64,000 bases of DNA. It comes from Parasegetibacter sp. NRK P23. GTDB taxonomy: Bacteria; Bacteroidota; Bacteroidia; Chitinophagales; Chitinophagaceae. This document shows, in pieces, positions 62,810 through 64,000 of this stretch (within the stretch, counting starts at the first letter, position 1; every line of letters starts with the position of its first letter). The stretch is taken from positions 685,889 through 749,888 of the forward strand of contig NZ_JAMDLG010000001.1 in the NCBI RefSeq assembly GCF_023721715.1, read 5' to 3'. The notes beneath the pieces were generated by a model that saw nothing but the letters and a program-made list of their open reading frames with translations, made no database searches and had not been told where the DNA came from. A program made the position numbers and the translations under genes.

Positions 62810-64000
62810 CTATTTCCCGGCGGCGGGTTTCGTTTGCGTTTTTGGCGCGGAAAGTTGCTTTTGAAGCACTTCTTTCAATCGTTTTGCATCCGCGTTATTG
62901 GGGTCCACACCCAGGATTTTGTCGAAATACCCGATTGCGGCCTCTTTATCTTTCAAAACGTTAGCGTTGTAAGCAGCCATATAACCGTATGCGGTAATCA
63001 ATGTATTCTTGTTGTTGGCCACATCTTTTTCGGCTACCTCAATAAATTTCGTGAAATGCGGAAGTGGCTTTCCGTTCTCTCCTGTTGTATCCTGAATCAG
63101 CTCTATCCTGCCGAGCCAGTAGTGGCCGTAAGTTTCCTCCGGATACTGGGTAGCGTAAGAACCGAACATAACGCGGGCGGAATCATACTCCTGTGCTTTT
63201 ACGAAAGCATACCCTGTATAGAAGAGGTCCTGTTTTGTGGGATTTCTGTTGAAGCGGTAGGCCTTACCTTTCCAGGCGGCGGCTTCTTTCAGCATGCCTT
63301 TTTTATCCAGCAGGGTAGCCAGTTTATCGGCGGTTTCCTGTTTGGTGGCGAAACTGGTATCCATTTCAACGGCTTTATCCAGACTGGCCATAGCTTCCGT
63401 GATACGATCCGGGAACCTCAGCAGCAGGTTACCCTGCAGTTCGTAATCACCGGGCAATACCATATCAGCGGGCGCCACTTTCAGGAATTCCTGGATTTTT
63501 GCCAGCGCCTGAACTGAGTCGCCAAGGGCATCATAGCTGTACGCGATGAGGCGGTGGTATTTGGGGTTGGCGGCGGCACCTTGTGCGGCCAGTGTAGCTT
63601 TAGCCTTATCGATCGCCTCCTGGTATTTGCGGGCGGCGAAGAACACTGAAGTACGCTCATATTCAAGTTCAGGAGTCTGATCTGTATTGGCAGCGTATTT
63701 ATCCAGGTATTCGATGGCCTTGTTCACATCCCTGTTGTAGTAATCGAAGTAGAGTTCACGGTATCCGGGTGCGAAAGCCGGGTCTACCTGAATGGATTCT
63801 TCAAATGCGGGCAGGTATATCTCTCTGTTCTTCTGGCTTTGGTATACTTTTCCGGTGTAATATTTGGCGGCCGCGTACTTTGGGTCCGTTGTAAAGGCCC
63901 TGGAATAAGCGGTTACCGCTCCGCCGCCATCGGCGATTTTACGGTGGGCATTGCCCAGGTTAATAAACACTTCCGGATCTTTAAATCCTTTCACGGTGGT
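62810..64000 (-). CDS. TPR-repeat protein (partial, 5' end outside the window)
   Basis: 396 codons of a tetratricopeptide protein are visible, and the frame stays open to the right edge, so the true start is outside. Helical repeat phrases include VFINLGNAHRKIADGGGAVT, AAKYYTGKVYQSQKNREIYL and FDKILGVDPNNADAKRLKEV. The C-terminus is a Lys/Pro/Thr tail. Such proteins are usually scaffolds and are often periplasmic in this phylum. No catalytic motif was seen. Confidence 0.85.
   Translation of the reverse strand, partial: TTVKGFKDPEVFINLGNAHRKIADGGGAVTAYSRAFTTDPKYAAAKYYTGKVYQSQKNREIYLPAFEESIQVDPAFAPGYRELYFDYYNRDVNKAIEYLDKYAANTDQTPELEYERTSVFFAARKYQEAIDKAKATLAAQGAAANPKYHRLIAYSYDALGDSVQALAKIQEFLKVAPADMVLPGDYELQGNLLLRFPDRITEAMASLDKAVEMDTSFATKQETADKLATLLDKKGMLKEAAAWKGKAYRFNRNPTKQDLFYTGYAFVKAQEYDSARVMFGSYATQYPEETYGHYWLGRIELIQDTTGENGKPLPHFTKFIEVAEKDVANNKNTLITAYGYMAAYNANVLKDKEAAIGYFDKILGVDPNNADAKRLKEVLQKQLSAPKTQTKPAAGK

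Overview
The window is a chromosomal segment of a Bacteroidota bacterium, most likely a member of the Chitinophagaceae. The support is a SusC/SusD pair behind an ECF sigma/FecR anti-sigma pair, a SusC protein with an STN signalling domain, a type IX secretion C-terminal tail, Bacteroidota-type promoter -7 boxes (TAnnTTTG), and almost no Shine-Dalgarno sequences. The assignment is inferred from gene content only. Most genes lie on the minus strand. No rRNA, tRNA or CRISPR array was recognised.

Layout. 0-6 kb: a MacA/MacB/TolC-like tripartite efflux operon (adaptor, TolC, ATPase, two permeases). 6-11 kb: a PhnB-like protein, two small secreted proteins (one behind a structured leader), a methyltransferase and a large T9SS-exported FG-GAP repeat protein. 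11.3-21.1 kb: an ECF sigma, FecR, SusC, SusD and double-thioredoxin TlpA locus that should sense and import one nutrient. 21.2-27.7 kb: a porin, a repeat-rich non-coding stretch, a second PhnB-like protein, an amidohydrolase, a DUF808 membrane protein and a PQQ-type sugar dehydrogenase lipoprotein.

27.9-37.3 kb is an AT-richer accessory island ending at the 3' end of mnmE. It holds a type I restriction-modification system in the order hsdR-hsdS-hsdM, led by the helix-turn-helix/Fic pair called mobile mystery proteins A and B. It also holds a HigB-like toxin with a HigA antitoxin fused to an ImmA/IrrE metallopeptidase, a frameshifted gene remnant and a truncated Fic remnant. Three evenly spaced 18-bp operator-like repeats precede the mobile mystery operon. 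No integrase is visible.

37.3-48.2 kb: mnmE, an exbB-exbD-exbD-tonB operon that would energise SusC-type receptors, a large metzincin-type metalloprotease, an LTA-synthase-like sulfatase-fold membrane enzyme and an FtsX-type permease. 48.4-62.6 kb: a complete 14-gene complex I operon (nuoA to nuoN) with a recognisable promoter and terminator. It is interrupted between nuoF and nuoG by a 542-bp cassette with 40-bp terminal inverted repeats that encodes a GxxExxY protein. A TPR protein runs off the right edge.

The least explained items are the inverted-repeat GxxExxY cassette in the nuo operon, the operator array in front of the mobile mystery/type I R-M island, the mutually exclusive stem-loops in the leader at 7.7 kb, and several intergenic palindrome and repeat families.
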